Shown in pieces: positions 33,526-41,313 of a stretch of 64,000 bases of DNA. Source of the stretch: Arthrobacter sp. FB24. GTDB taxonomy: Bacteria; Actinomycetota; Actinomycetes; Actinomycetales; Micrococcaceae. The DNA lies in assembly GCF_000196235.1 (NCBI RefSeq), contig NC_008541.1, positions 1,488,001 to 1,552,000 on the forward strand. Reading direction: 5' to 3'. The notes beneath the pieces were generated by a model, which was not told where the DNA came from, did no database searches, and was given only the letters and a program-made list of their open reading frames with translations. The translations under genes and the position numbers were made by a program. Positions within the stretch are counted from its first letter, which is position 1. The number at the start of each line of letters is the position of its first letter.

Positions 33526-34001
33526 TGCACCACACGACATCAGCGCCTTTCGTGGACACTTCGCCGGCGGACCTCACCTACACCACGGCCGCCGGCGAAC
33601 TGCCAGCACTGGCGACAAAGGCAGTCGGATCGGTAGAGCTCCGCGTCCTGGGAGCGTCCCACCAAGTCCGCGTGGGCAACTGGATGGAGACGCTGGCCTG
33701 CCAGCCCGGACAGGCGCCACACCTCCCACCAGCTGCCACGGAACCGGGCTACACATTCACGGCACGGGTAGACACCTTGGCAGCCGGGCACCTCGCCACT
33801 GAGGTCGCAGCACTGACGGAGGACATCGGCCGTCACCCGCACGGCTTGCTCGTGGCCTTCCAAGGCGACCCCCTGGCGCTAACCGGGATGACTGCCGAAG
33901 TCACTGAGGGCAGCGCCTCGTGGACCACTTGGCACGTCTACCCCCAAACCCTCCAGATCGTCACGACACACAGCACCTTGAACCGAAGGGCAGAAAGCTA
34001 A
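33525..34001 (+). CDS. DUF2617-family protein
   Basis: 158 residues. PFVDTSPADLTYT at the start, ELRVLGASHQV, ETLACQPG in the middle and WTTWHVYPQT near the end are the DUF2617 pattern, normally seen as a chromosomal gene in actinobacteria. Its presence inside a mobile element is unusual. Coupled to the preceding Cys-rich gene and 4 bp before the minor head gene, so all three are one transcript. Confidence 0.72.
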   Translation: MHHTTSAPFVDTSPADLTYTTAAGELPALATKAVGSVELRVLGASHQVRVGNWMETLACQPGQAPHLPPAATEPGYTFTARVDTLAAGHLATEVAALTEDIGRHPHGLLVAFQGDPLALTGMTAEVTEGSASWTTWHVYPQTLQIVTTHSTLNRRAES

Positions 34002-34005
34002 GGCA

Positions 34006-35061
34006 ATGGCTATTACACCGGAAACCCTCCGCATCGTTGACCGCCTCCGCGCTCAACTTACCGTCATGACCGACGCCCAGACCGTTGCCCTCACAAGGGC
34101 ATGGGTGGAAGCGTGGGACGCGCTGGTGCCAGACTTCGAGGTCGCCCTGATCGAACTGATGGCTGGGGCATCTGGTGGCGTCCTGTCCCGCGGCCAGGTC
34201 GCTAAGAGCATCAGGTTGCGAGACGCACTACAGGCGTCGCGGGGCATGCTTGACCAGCTGGCTACCGTTGCCGAAGTAACCGTGGCCGGCGACGTCGCTC
34301 AGGCTGTCCTCGACGCAGTCGACGGGCACGCGGCCCTGGTCACTTCACAGCTACCGCCCAACGCGGCGTCCGTCGGCGTCTCCTTCACCCGCATGTCCCC
34401 TGATGCTTTGGCGGCCATCGTGGAGCGCACCACGGCACAGATCCACTCCGCCACACTCCCGCTCGCCGCGGACACGGAGCGGGTCATGAAGCGGGCACTG
34501 ATCCGCGGGATCGCCGTCGGGGACAACCCCAGGCGGACAGCCTCCCGGATCATGGCCCAAACGGAGCAGCGGTTCAACGGCGGCCTCACCCGGGCCCTTG
34601 TTATCTCCCGCACCGAGACGCTGGACGCGCATAGGGCGGCGACGCAGGCGTCCGAGAAAACGAACACCAAGATCCTCGAAGAATGGGAGTGGCACGCGGC
34701 CCTGGACGCCCGCACCTGCCCGTCGTGTCTGGCGCAGCACGGCACACGGCATTCGCTCACGGAATCTGGGCCCAACGACCACCACCAAGGTAGGTGCGCG
34801 AGAGTCTCAGTGACCAAGTCATGGGCCGAGCTCGGGTTCACGGGCATCGAGGAACCGGCGTCGCTGACACCGGGCTCTCAGGACTGGTTCAACAACCTCA
34901 CCGCAGACTCACAGCTGGCCATCATGGGCCCCGGCCGGCTGGAACTCCTGAACGCCGGGAAGATCTCCTGGGCGGACCTTTCCACGGTCAAGCAGACCGA
35001 CGGCTGGCGGGACTCGCACACCGCCACGACCTTGAAGGACCTACTCCGCAAGGCCGCCTAA
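34006..35061 (+). CDS. Phage minor head protein, Mu F/SPP1 gp7-like
   Basis: 351 residues. The C-terminal third holds the PF04233 pattern: RALVISRTETLDAHRAATQASEKT, WEWHAALDARTCPSCLAQHGTRH, then NDHHQGRCARVSV. In tailed phages this protein sits near the portal and helps head assembly or DNA ejection. Here no portal or capsid gene is present. It looks intact, with no frameshift, and is the last rightward gene before attR. It could help a satellite use or modify a helper's head, or be all that is left of a head operon. Confidence 0.8.
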   Translation: MAITPETLRIVDRLRAQLTVMTDAQTVALTRAWVEAWDALVPDFEVALIELMAGASGGVLSRGQVAKSIRLRDALQASRGMLDQLATVAEVTVAGDVAQAVLDAVDGHAALVTSQLPPNAASVGVSFTRMSPDALAAIVERTTAQIHSATLPLAADTERVMKRALIRGIAVGDNPRRTASRIMAQTEQRFNGGLTRALVISRTETLDAHRAATQASEKTNTKILEEWEWHAALDARTCPSCLAQHGTRHSLTESGPNDHHQGRCARVSVTKSWAELGFTGIEEPASLTPGSQDWFNNLTADSQLAIMGPGRLELLNAGKISWADLSTVKQTDGWRDSHTATTLKDLLRKAA

Positions 35062-35062
35062 G

Positions 35063-35230
35063 CTACGTCCCGTCGCTCAACGACGGCTCATACTGAACAG
35101 CCCCACACCACTTGCACTCCACAGAGATAGACGCCCCGGTGCCGCGCAGGTAGATGCCATGCACCTTCCACGAGTGGCCCGGGCATTCCCCGGCGGCGCC
35201 AGCTGTGTCGTTCCGGTCGTCAAGCGTCAC
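35063..35230 (-). CDS. Small zinc-ribbon-like protein (55 aa)
   Basis: From GTG 35228-35230 to TAG 35063-35065; reads VTLDDRNDTAGAAGECPGHSWKVH...VECKWCGAVQYEPSL. C-x2-H and C-x2-C pairs 22 residues apart suggest one zinc. Similar small proteins are common in actinophages. It converges on the minor head gene with 1 bp between stops. No good ribosome site is seen, so confidence is moderate. Confidence 0.55.
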   Translation of the reverse strand: MTLDDRNDTAGAAGECPGHSWKVHGIYLRGTGASISVECKWCGAVQYEPSLSDGT

Positions 35231-35427
35231 ACAATCAGTCTAGGGACCTGTCAATAGACCAAGCGTCGGGCGGTGGCTGGCAGCCTTCGTTGGCCCACCG
35301 CTTACCCACCGGAAACGAGGAATCAGGACGATCTGCGATGAACGCGAAAATGCACAGGATTGTATGATTCCAGTGGAATCTAGACCATGACGCCGTCCAC
35401 CGAACACTGACGAAAACCGGGAATTGC

Positions 35428-35466
35428 TAATCCTAAGGTCCTCGGTTCAAGTCCGAGTAGCCCTAC
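35428..35466. repeat. attR: 39-bp direct repeat
   Basis: Exact copy of 21154-21192 with no 5' tRNA half upstream (preceded by GGGAATTGC). It is the displaced 3' end of the tRNA gene left by integration, and marks the right end of the element. Confidence 0.95.
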
Positions 35467-35524
35467 AAGAAGTTACAGACCCGCCTGCGGAGCCGGGCGC
35501 GTATGCCGATTGGCCCCAAACAGG

Positions 35525-35564
35525 GAGCCGTGGCCGATGTTCAGACATCGGCCACGGCTCTTTT
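35525..35564 (+). terminator. Original host terminator of the CAT-anticodon tRNA gene
   Basis: Perfect 16-bp stem (GAGCCGTGGCCGATGT at 35525-35540 with 35545-35560), loop TCAG, then TTTT. With the element removed it would lie about 60 bp after the tRNA, where a tRNA terminator belongs. Confidence 0.85.
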
Positions 35565-35624
35565 GCGTTTGCTGCCCGGGCCGGCAAGGCCATGTGCCCG
35601 CTTGCCCGCCCACCCTGGCTGCGG

Positions 35625-35646
35625 TATGTTACTCATCAGTAACATA
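35625..35646. promoter_or_regulatory. Palindromic operator before the acyl-CoA dehydrogenase
   Basis: Perfect 9-bp arms TATGTTACT and AGTAACATA around CATC, about 60 bp upstream of the start codon. The shape fits TetR-family regulators of fatty or amino acid catabolism; no regulator gene is adjacent. Confidence 0.6.
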
Positions 35647-35705
35647 ACCCGCCGTGGCGACGCCCGCGTCTTTTGGTCGCTGCTGATCACACGTGAAGGA
35701 ACACC

Positions 35706-36896
35706 ATGTCCAAAGCTGCAATCGACATCAATAACCTGCCGTACGCCGACGGCGACTTCTTCGCGTTCGAGCAGCTGCTCAGCGGCAAGGAGAGGGACCG
35801 GCTCGCCGAGGTCCGGGATTTCCTGGATCGTGAGGTCAAGCCCATCGCGGTTGATTGCTGGAACCGCGCCGAGTTTCCTATGGACCTGATCCCGAAGCTG
35901 GCCGAGATCGACCTGGTCAGCCCCGTCCGGCGCCAGGGGTACTCCAACCTCTTTGCCGGCATCCTGCATGCCGAAGCCACGCGTGCGGACGCCTCCATCG
36001 CCACCTTCCTTGGCGTCCACGACGGCTTGTTCACGGGCTCCATTGAAGCCCTCGCCTCGCAGGAACAGCAGGAGGCGTGGTTGCCGGACATCTACTCGCT
36101 GAAAAGGATCGGCGCTTTCGGCCTGACCGAACCGCTGGGCGGTTCCGACGTTGCCGGCGGCACCCGCACCACGGCCCGCCGAAAGGGTGACAGCTGGATC
36201 CTCAACGGTGCCAAGCGCTGGATCGGCAATGCCACTTTCTCCGACTGGGTGGTCATCTACGCCCGTGACGAAGCCGACAACCAGGTCAAGGGCTTCCTGG
36301 TTGACACGAAAACCGAGGGTTACAGCGCCACCAAGATTGAAAACAAGATCTCGCTGCGTACCGTCCAGAATGCCGACATCACGCTCGACAATGTCGTGGT
36401 GCCGGACTTCTTCAAGCTCGCCAATGCCAACAGTTTCCGGGACACCAACAAGGTCCTGAAGGTGACCCGTCTCGCCGTCGCCTGGCAGGCCGTCGGCCAG
36501 CAGCTGGCAGCCTTCGACGTTGCCCGGCGGTACGCCGTCGAACGCAGCCAGTTCGGCAGGCCCATCGCGTCCTTCCAGCTCGTCCAGAACCAGCTCGTCC
36601 AGATTCTTGGCAACGCCGTAAGCTCGATGGGCATGATGGTCCGCTTGTCCCAGCTTGAAGACGCCGGCGAGGCGAAGGATGAGCAGTCCGCCCTGGCCAA
36701 GGCCTTCACTACGGCCAGGATGCGCGAAAGCGTAGCCATCGGCCGTAGCCTCCTCGGCGGCAACGGCATTGTCACGGACTTCGAGATGGCGAAGATCTTC
36801 TCTGATGCCGAGGCGATCTACTCCTATGAAGGCACCCACGAGATCAACACCCTGGTGACGGGGCGGGCTATCACCGGGATTTCGGCCATCGTCTAG
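35706..36896 (+). CDS. Acyl-CoA dehydrogenase (glutaryl-CoA dehydrogenase-like)
   Basis: 396 residues. GAFGLTEPLGGSDVAGGTRTTA is the FAD-binding signature, FGRPIASFQLVQNQLVQI the C-terminal helical domain, and YEGTHEINTLVTGRAITG near the end carries the Glu expected as catalytic base in glutaryl-CoA-type enzymes. It oxidises an acyl-CoA to the enoyl-CoA, passing electrons to ETF. ATG 35706 start. Apparently monocistronic, with a palindromic operator upstream; the substrate is only inferred. Confidence 0.9.
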   Translation: MSKAAIDINNLPYADGDFFAFEQLLSGKERDRLAEVRDFLDREVKPIAVDCWNRAEFPMDLIPKLAEIDLVSPVRRQGYSNLFAGILHAEATRADASIATFLGVHDGLFTGSIEALASQEQQEAWLPDIYSLKRIGAFGLTEPLGGSDVAGGTRTTARRKGDSWILNGAKRWIGNATFSDWVVIYARDEADNQVKGFLVDTKTEGYSATKIENKISLRTVQNADITLDNVVVPDFFKLANANSFRDTNKVLKVTRLAVAWQAVGQQLAAFDVARRYAVERSQFGRPIASFQLVQNQLVQILGNAVSSMGMMVRLSQLEDAGEAKDEQSALAKAFTTARMRESVAIGRSLLGGNGIVTDFEMAKIFSDAEAIYSYEGTHEINTLVTGRAITGISAIV

Positions 36897-36932
36897 CCGG
36901 CCTGGATCCTTTGCCGTTGCGGCCCTTCACCC

Positions 36933-37451
36933 TCAACCCCGTCCACCGACGGGAAGCAGGATGGAGGGCCGCAGGTCTGTCACCAAGGACAGCGGATTGA
37001 TGTACTCCTCGCCGCGGCGCACGCCCCAGTGCACGCACGGCAGTGACCCGCAATGGCTGGTCACCGCCGTGCCGATGACATCCCCTCGTGACACCGCAGC
37101 CCCGGTCGTGAGGCTGCTTTCGACCGGCTCGAAGCTGCTGCGCAGGCCATTGCCGTGATCGATGGTGATCACGGGCCGGTCCACCACGAAGCCCGCGAAG
37201 CTGACGGTTCCGGACTCCGGAGCGGTGACCGGGGCGCCGTCGGCCGCTGTCCGCAGGTCCACCCCGCGGTGCCCGCTCATCCACGGCTTGTCCGGGGGAT
37301 CGAAGGCGCGTACTACTGCCGGCCTGGGCGACAGGGGCCAGGACCAGCTGCCGGGCGCAGTGACCGCACCCGGCGTGCCGACTGCGCCGGAGGCCGGCGC
37401 GATGACTGAAACGGAGAGCAGGATGGCGGCCGGGATGGCTCGGACTTTCAT
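36933..37451 (-). CDS. M23-family (LytM-like) secreted peptidase
   Basis: 172 residues. A signal peptide (IPAAILLSVSVIAPASGA) precedes the catalytic domain: GHRGVDLRT has the first metal His and Asp, and CVHWGVRR the HxH-type second pair; VTAPESGTVSFAG and TIDHGNGLRSSF are the usual lysostaphin-fold segments. It would cleave peptidoglycan cross-bridges outside the cell. ATG 37449-37451 start; TTG 37466 is possible. It is divergent from rpsB. The FEPVES segment comes from DNA resembling the dispersed repeat found elsewhere in the window. Confidence 0.88.
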   Translation of the reverse strand: MKVRAIPAAILLSVSVIAPASGAVGTPGAVTAPGSWSWPLSPRPAVVRAFDPPDKPWMSGHRGVDLRTAADGAPVTAPESGTVSFAGFVVDRPVITIDHGNGLRSSFEPVESSLTTGAAVSRGDVIGTAVTSHCGSLPCVHWGVRRGEEYINPLSLVTDLRPSILLPVGGRG

Positions 37452-37901
37452 CACCTCAGCCTGCAATCCTTGGGCCCGCGGCGGAAGGTGCCGGCAGCGC
37501 TATGTGGACAAACGGGCAGGCCGAAAATGGTCCGATCCGGTGGGGCCGCTGTAGTACACTTGACGGAGCAGTTTGCTGTGCCCTCAACGATGCCCGGCCG
37601 GCGGTTCATGCCACCTCTTGGTCGCCTGGTCCTTCCGGACGTTCTAGTCAGCACGTCTCATTCAGAGGTGTGGGGGAGCAGTGGCTGACTACGCGTATCC
37701 AGCCCTCCCGTTCCGAAGCCCCGGCTTCAGGCTGTGGAGGATTGCGCCTCTTGCGGTCAGGACCGGCAACGGAACTGATGAGAAGTGCAATGGATGCCAG
37801 GAGCAACGCCCGCCTGGGCGAAGCTAATCAACCGTCAACTATTGGCAGGGTAAGAGGGCCATGGGCTCTCTCATGAATGACCTGCCGGAAGGAGCGTCGG
37901 C
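37452..37901. promoter_or_regulatory. Divergent region and rpsB leader with hairpin
   Basis: 450 bp without a firm gene. Two hairpins are visible: GAAGCC-CC-GGCTTC near 37717 and an 8-bp stem (AGAGGGCC at 37853-37860 with 37864-37871, loop ATG) about 30 bp before the rpsB start. The second is well placed for feedback control by S2, as known for rpsB leaders in other bacteria (by analogy only). A 48-codon frame from GTG 37681 has a fair ribosome site but no protein-like composition. Confidence 0.4.
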
Positions 37902-38786
37902 ATGCCCGTCGTAACTATGCGCCAGCTGCTTGACAGCGGCGTCCACTTTGGACACCAGACCCGTCGTTGGAACCCGAAGATGAAGCGCTTCATCTTCACG
38001 GAGCGCAACGGCATCTACATCATTGACCTGCAGCAGTCGCTGTCCTACATCGACCGTGCCTACGAGTTCGTTAAGGCCACCGTTGCACACGGCGGCACCG
38101 TTCTCTTCGTCGGCACCAAGAAGCAGGCTCAGGAATCCATCGCTGAGCAGGCCACCCGCGTTGGCCAGCCGTACGTCAACCAGCGTTGGCTCGGCGGTAT
38201 GCTGACCAACTTCCAGACGGTCTCCAAGCGCATCCAGCGCATGAAGGAACTCGAAGAGATCGACTTCGACGACGTCGCCGGCTCTGCCTACACCAAGAAG
38301 GAACTGCTGCTCCTTCGCCGTGAACTCACCAAGCTCGAGACCAACCTCGGCGGTATCCGCAACCTGACCAAGGCACCGTCCGTGCTCTGGATTGTGGACA
38401 CCAAGAAGGAGCACCTCGCAGTCGACGAGGCCAAGAAGCTGAACATCCCGGTTGTTGCCATCCTGGACACCAACTGCGATCCGGACGAAGTCGACTTCCC
38501 GATCCCGGGCAACGACGACGCCATCCGCTCCGTCAACCTGCTGACCCGCGTTGTTGCTGACGCTGTTGCCGAGGGCCTGATCGCCCGTAACCAGCGCGCT
38601 ACCGGCACCACGGAAGCTCCGGAAGAGCCGCTGGCCGAGTGGGAGCGCGAGCTCCTCGAAGGCAGCAAGTCTGAAGAAGCTGCTGCTCCGGCTGCTGCAG
38701 AAGAAGCTCCCGCCGCCGCAGAGGAAGCCCCGGCAGCTGCCGAGGCAACCGAGTCTGCAGCCGGCGAAGCTGACGCTGCCAAGTAG
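37902..38786 (+). CDS. rpsB: 30S ribosomal protein S2
   Basis: 294 residues. [29 protein letters not shown] opens the protein, with [22 protein letters not shown] and the C-terminal [25 protein letters not shown] typical of S2. The last 45 residues are an Ala/Glu-rich tail with the repeat EEAPAAA, common in Micrococcaceae. Codons are strongly biased, as for a highly expressed gene. GGAAGGAG precedes ATG 37902. Two successive hairpins separate it from tsf. Confidence 0.98.
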   Translation: MPVVTMRQLLDSGVHFGHQTRRWNPKMKRFIFTERNGIYIIDLQQSLSYIDRAYEFVKATVAHGGTVLFVGTKKQAQESIAEQATRVGQPYVNQRWLGGMLTNFQTVSKRIQRMKELEEIDFDDVAGSAYTKKELLLLRRELTKLETNLGGIRNLTKAPSVLWIVDTKKEHLAVDEAKKLNIPVVAILDTNCDPDEVDFPIPGNDDAIRSVNLLTRVVADAVAEGLIARNQRATGTTEAPEEPLAEWERELLEGSKSEEAAAPAAAEEAPAAAEEAPAAAEATESAAGEADAAK

Positions 38787-38809
38787 GCAGACAAGTAAAT
38801 CTGGACCAT

Positions 38810-38840
38810 CCCCGGCACTGTCCGCAGTGCCGGGGGTTTC
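38810..38840 (+). terminator. Terminator-like hairpin after rpsB
   Basis: Perfect 11-bp stem CCCCGGCACTG (38810-38820) with 38825-38835, loop TCCG, followed by GTTTC. The weak T-run suggests partial termination, letting some transcription reach tsf. Confidence 0.65.
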
Positions 38841-38882
38841 TGACAGGATGGCCGCTCACTCGGTGAGCTGCCGTCCTGTCAG
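38840..38882. other. Second long hairpin in the rpsB-tsf gap
   Basis: Stem of about 20 pairs: CTGACAGGA (38840-38848) with TCCTGTCAG (38874-38882), a G-U pair, GGC with GCC, one mismatch, then GCTCAC with GTGAGC around TCG. It directly abuts the preceding hairpin and has no T-run. Could be an RNase processing site or an attenuator for tsf. Confidence 0.55.
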
Positions 38883-38921
38883 TCCGTACACCACACAAAA
38901 TTTCTAGACAGAGGGGTTCAC

Positions 38922-39758
38922 ATGGCGAACTACACTGCCGCTGATATCAAGGCTCTGCGTGAGCGCACTGGCGCCGGCATGATGGATGTCAAGAAGGCTC
39001 TTGACGAAGCCAACGGTGACGCCGAGAAGGCCATCGAAATCATCCGCATCAAGGGCCTGAAGGGCGCTACCAAGCGTGAAGGCCGCTCCACCGCTGAAGG
39101 CCTGGTAGCTGCCAAGGTCGCCGGCGGCGTTGGCGTGATGATCGAAGTTAACTGCGAGACCGACTTCGTGGCCAAGGCTGACAAGTTCATCCAGCTGGCC
39201 GACAAGGTCCTGGCCGTCGCAGTCGAGTCCGGTGCAGCCGACATCGAAACCCTGCTGGCCACCGAAGTTGACGGCAAGCCGCTGTCCGAGGTTGTCGTCG
39301 AAGAGGGCGCAATCCTGGGCGAAAAGGTTGTTGTCCGCCGTATTTCCCGCCTCGAGGGCGGCACGGTTGACGCCTACCTGCACAAGACCTCCAAGGACCT
39401 CCCGGCCCAGGTTGGCGTCCTGTTCGCTGTTGACGGCGAAGGCGAAGCAGCTGCCACCGCAGCACACGACGTCGCCGTCCACATCGCCGCCATGGCTCCG
39501 AACTACCTGACCCGCGAAGACGTTCCGGCTGACCTGGTTGAGTCCGAGCGCCGTATCGCCGAGGAGACGGCCAAGGCCGAGGGCAAGCCCGAGGCAGCCA
39601 TGACCAAGATTGTGGAAGGCCGCGTGACGGGCTTCTACAAGGGTGAGGTGCTGGTTGACCAGGCATTCGCCAAGGATGCCAAGAAGTCTGTGGCGCAGGT
39701 CCTCGAAGAGGCTGGCGTCAAGGGCACCGCATTCGCGCGTTTCCGCGTCGGTTCCTAG
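38922..39758 (+). CDS. tsf: Elongation factor Ts
   Basis: 278 residues. IKALRERTGAGMMDVKKALDEANGD is the N-terminal UBA-like domain, TKREGRSTAEGLVA and IEVNCETDFVAK the conserved core that inserts into EF-Tu, and VARFR-like end FARFRVGS closes it. It releases GDP from EF-Tu in the cytoplasm. ATG 38922 follows AGAGGGG. Ends at a UUCG-capped terminator. Confidence 0.98.
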   Translation: MANYTAADIKALRERTGAGMMDVKKALDEANGDAEKAIEIIRIKGLKGATKREGRSTAEGLVAAKVAGGVGVMIEVNCETDFVAKADKFIQLADKVLAVAVESGAADIETLLATEVDGKPLSEVVVEEGAILGEKVVVRRISRLEGGTVDAYLHKTSKDLPAQVGVLFAVDGEGEAAATAAHDVAVHIAAMAPNYLTREDVPADLVESERRIAEETAKAEGKPEAAMTKIVEGRVTGFYKGEVLVDQAFAKDAKKSVAQVLEEAGVKGTAFARFRVGS

Positions 39759-39768
39759 TTAGGCACGC

Positions 39769-39801
39769 AAAGGGGTGGTCACTTCGGTGGCCGCCCCTTT
39801 T
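39769..39801 (+). terminator. Rho-independent terminator of tsf
   Basis: Stem AAAGGGGTGGTCAC (39769-39782) with 39787-39800 (G-U pairs at two places), TTCG tetraloop, TTTT at the end. Confidence 0.88.
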
Positions 39802-39906
39802 GCATGCAACCGCAGCCTTCCGGGCTGCACATCAGGCCCTGGGAAATGACACCTTTGGCCATCCGGCACGATAACCTAGCTCAGAGCTCATTTACGGGAA
39901 GGCACC

Positions 39907-40644
39907 ATGGAAACCGTCAACAATTCTGTCCAGTCAGAGAAGAGCCGGCGTCGCGTCCTCCTGAAACTCTCCGGCGAGGTCTTCGGCGGCGGAAAGCTGG
40001 GCGTTGACCCGGACACAGTCCGTGGAGTCGCCAAGCAGATTGCCGCAGCAGTTCCCGACGTCGAGGTTGCGATCGTCGTGGGCGGCGGCAACTTCTTCCG
40101 CGGCGCGGAACTCTCCCAGAGCGGCATGGACCGTTCCCGTGCCGACTACATGGGCATGCTGGGGACCGTGATGAACTGCCTCGCGCTCCAGGATTTCCTG
40201 GAACAGGCGGGAGTGGAGACCCGCGTTCAGAGCGCCATCACCATGGGCCAGGTCGCTGAGGCGTACATCCCGCGCCGGGCCATCCGCCACATGGAAAAGG
40301 GCCGCGTCGTGATCTTCGGCGCAGGAGCCGGACTGCCGTACTTCTCCACTGACACCGTGGCTGCCCAACGGGCACTGGAAGTGCACGCCGACGTCGTACT
40401 GATGGCCAAGAGCGGCGTGGATGGCGTCTACACCGCAGACCCGAAGAAGGACCCTGAAGCCGAGAAGCTCGACCACCTCAGCTACGACGAGGCACTGCGG
40501 CGCGACATCCGCGTCATGGACCAGACTGCCATGACCATGTGTAAGGACAACAACCTCACCATGGTGGTTTTCGGCATGGAAGGCGAAGGCAACGTGACCC
40601 GGGCGATCCGTGGAGAGCAGCTGGGCACCGTGGTCACCCCCTAG
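39907..40644 (+). CDS. pyrH: UMP kinase
   Basis: 245 residues of the amino-acid-kinase fold. [15 protein letters not shown] at the N-terminus binds phosphate, [10 protein letters not shown] and [15 protein letters not shown] are the UMP site region, and [17 protein letters not shown] is the nucleotide-binding loop. It phosphorylates UMP to UDP. Located in the conserved order tsf-pyrH-frr-cdsA; a promoter is expected in the 105 bp after the tsf terminator. Confidence 0.97.
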   Translation: METVNNSVQSEKSRRRVLLKLSGEVFGGGKLGVDPDTVRGVAKQIAAAVPDVEVAIVVGGGNFFRGAELSQSGMDRSRADYMGMLGTVMNCLALQDFLEQAGVETRVQSAITMGQVAEAYIPRRAIRHMEKGRVVIFGAGAGLPYFSTDTVAAQRALEVHADVVLMAKSGVDGVYTADPKKDPEAEKLDHLSYDEALRRDIRVMDQTAMTMCKDNNLTMVVFGMEGEGNVTRAIRGEQLGTVVTP

Positions 40645-40755
40645 CAACGGCTAGGATGATTTGAGGAAGGCCGGCCCGCAGGGCGGGCCGCAAAGACGGA
40701 ACGAACCGTGCATTTCTCCGGCCAGCCGGAATGCACCAATTTCTGAGGAGAGACC

Positions 40756-41313
40756 GTGATCGAAGAGACCTTGCTCGAAGCCGGGGACAAGATGGACAAG
40801 GCAGTCGAGGTAGCCAAGGAAGACTTCGCGTCAATCCGTACCGGCCGTGCCACTCCGGGACTCTACAACCGGGTGCTGGTGGACTATTACGGTTCGCCCA
40901 CCCCGCTGCAGCAGCTGGCATCGTTCGCCGTTCCCGACGCCCGCACCATCCTGATCACTCCGTTCGACAAGACGGCCCTGCGTGACATCGAGCGGGCCCT
41001 CAGCGATTCCGAGGTGGGCGCCAACCCGTCCAACGACGGTAACGTCATCCGGATCACCATTCCGGAGCTGACCAAGGAACGCCGCAAGGAATACGTCAAG
41101 ATCGTCAAGGCAAAGGGCGAGGACGCCAAGGTGTCCATCCGGAACATCCGCCGCAAGGCAAAGGAAACCCTGGACAAGCTGGTCAAGGACGGCGAAGCGG
41201 GCGAGGACGAGGGAGCGCGCGGCGAGAAGGAACTCGACGCCCTCACCAAGGCACACGTTGATGGCATTGACGATCTGCTCAAGCGCAAGGAAGCCGAGCT
41301 GCTCGAGGTCTGA
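40756..41313 (+). CDS. frr: Ribosome recycling factor
   Basis: 185 residues, the standard length. [43 protein letters not shown] and the helical [33 protein letters not shown] segment identify RRF, which with EF-G splits the post-termination ribosome. GTG 40756 is preceded by GAGGAGA. The stop overlaps the cdsA start (TGATG). Confidence 0.98.
   Translation: MIEETLLEAGDKMDKAVEVAKEDFASIRTGRATPGLYNRVLVDYYGSPTPLQQLASFAVPDARTILITPFDKTALRDIERALSDSEVGANPSNDGNVIRITIPELTKERRKEYVKIVKAKGEDAKVSIRNIRRKAKETLDKLVKDGEAGEDEGARGEKELDALTKAHVDGIDDLLKRKEAELLEV

Larger units (their letters stand above)
21154..35466. mobile_element. Integrated 14.3-kb element, probable phage satellite (PICI-like)
   Basis: Bounded by exact 39-bp direct repeats, one inside the tRNA gene and one alone at the far end. 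It contains a tyrosine integrase beside attL, a divergent XRE repressor and AlpA-like protein, an initiator gene with iterons, an HGG-motif/terminase-associated protein, a Phd/RelE-type toxin-antitoxin pair, several unknown proteins, a lipoprotein and a MuF-like minor head protein. No large terminase, portal, major capsid, tail, lysin or conjugation gene is visible. Gene order and size fit a phage-inducible island; a decayed prophage is the alternative. Confidence 0.85.

Noticed and set aside
35428..35466. A second tRNA gene
   Set aside because: Only the 3' half is present; there is no D-arm or 5' acceptor strand. It is attR.
37681..37827. 48-codon frame from GTG with GGGGGAG upstream, before rpsB
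   Set aside because: Composition is not protein-like and the place suits an untranslated leader; kept only as a remark in the leader entry.
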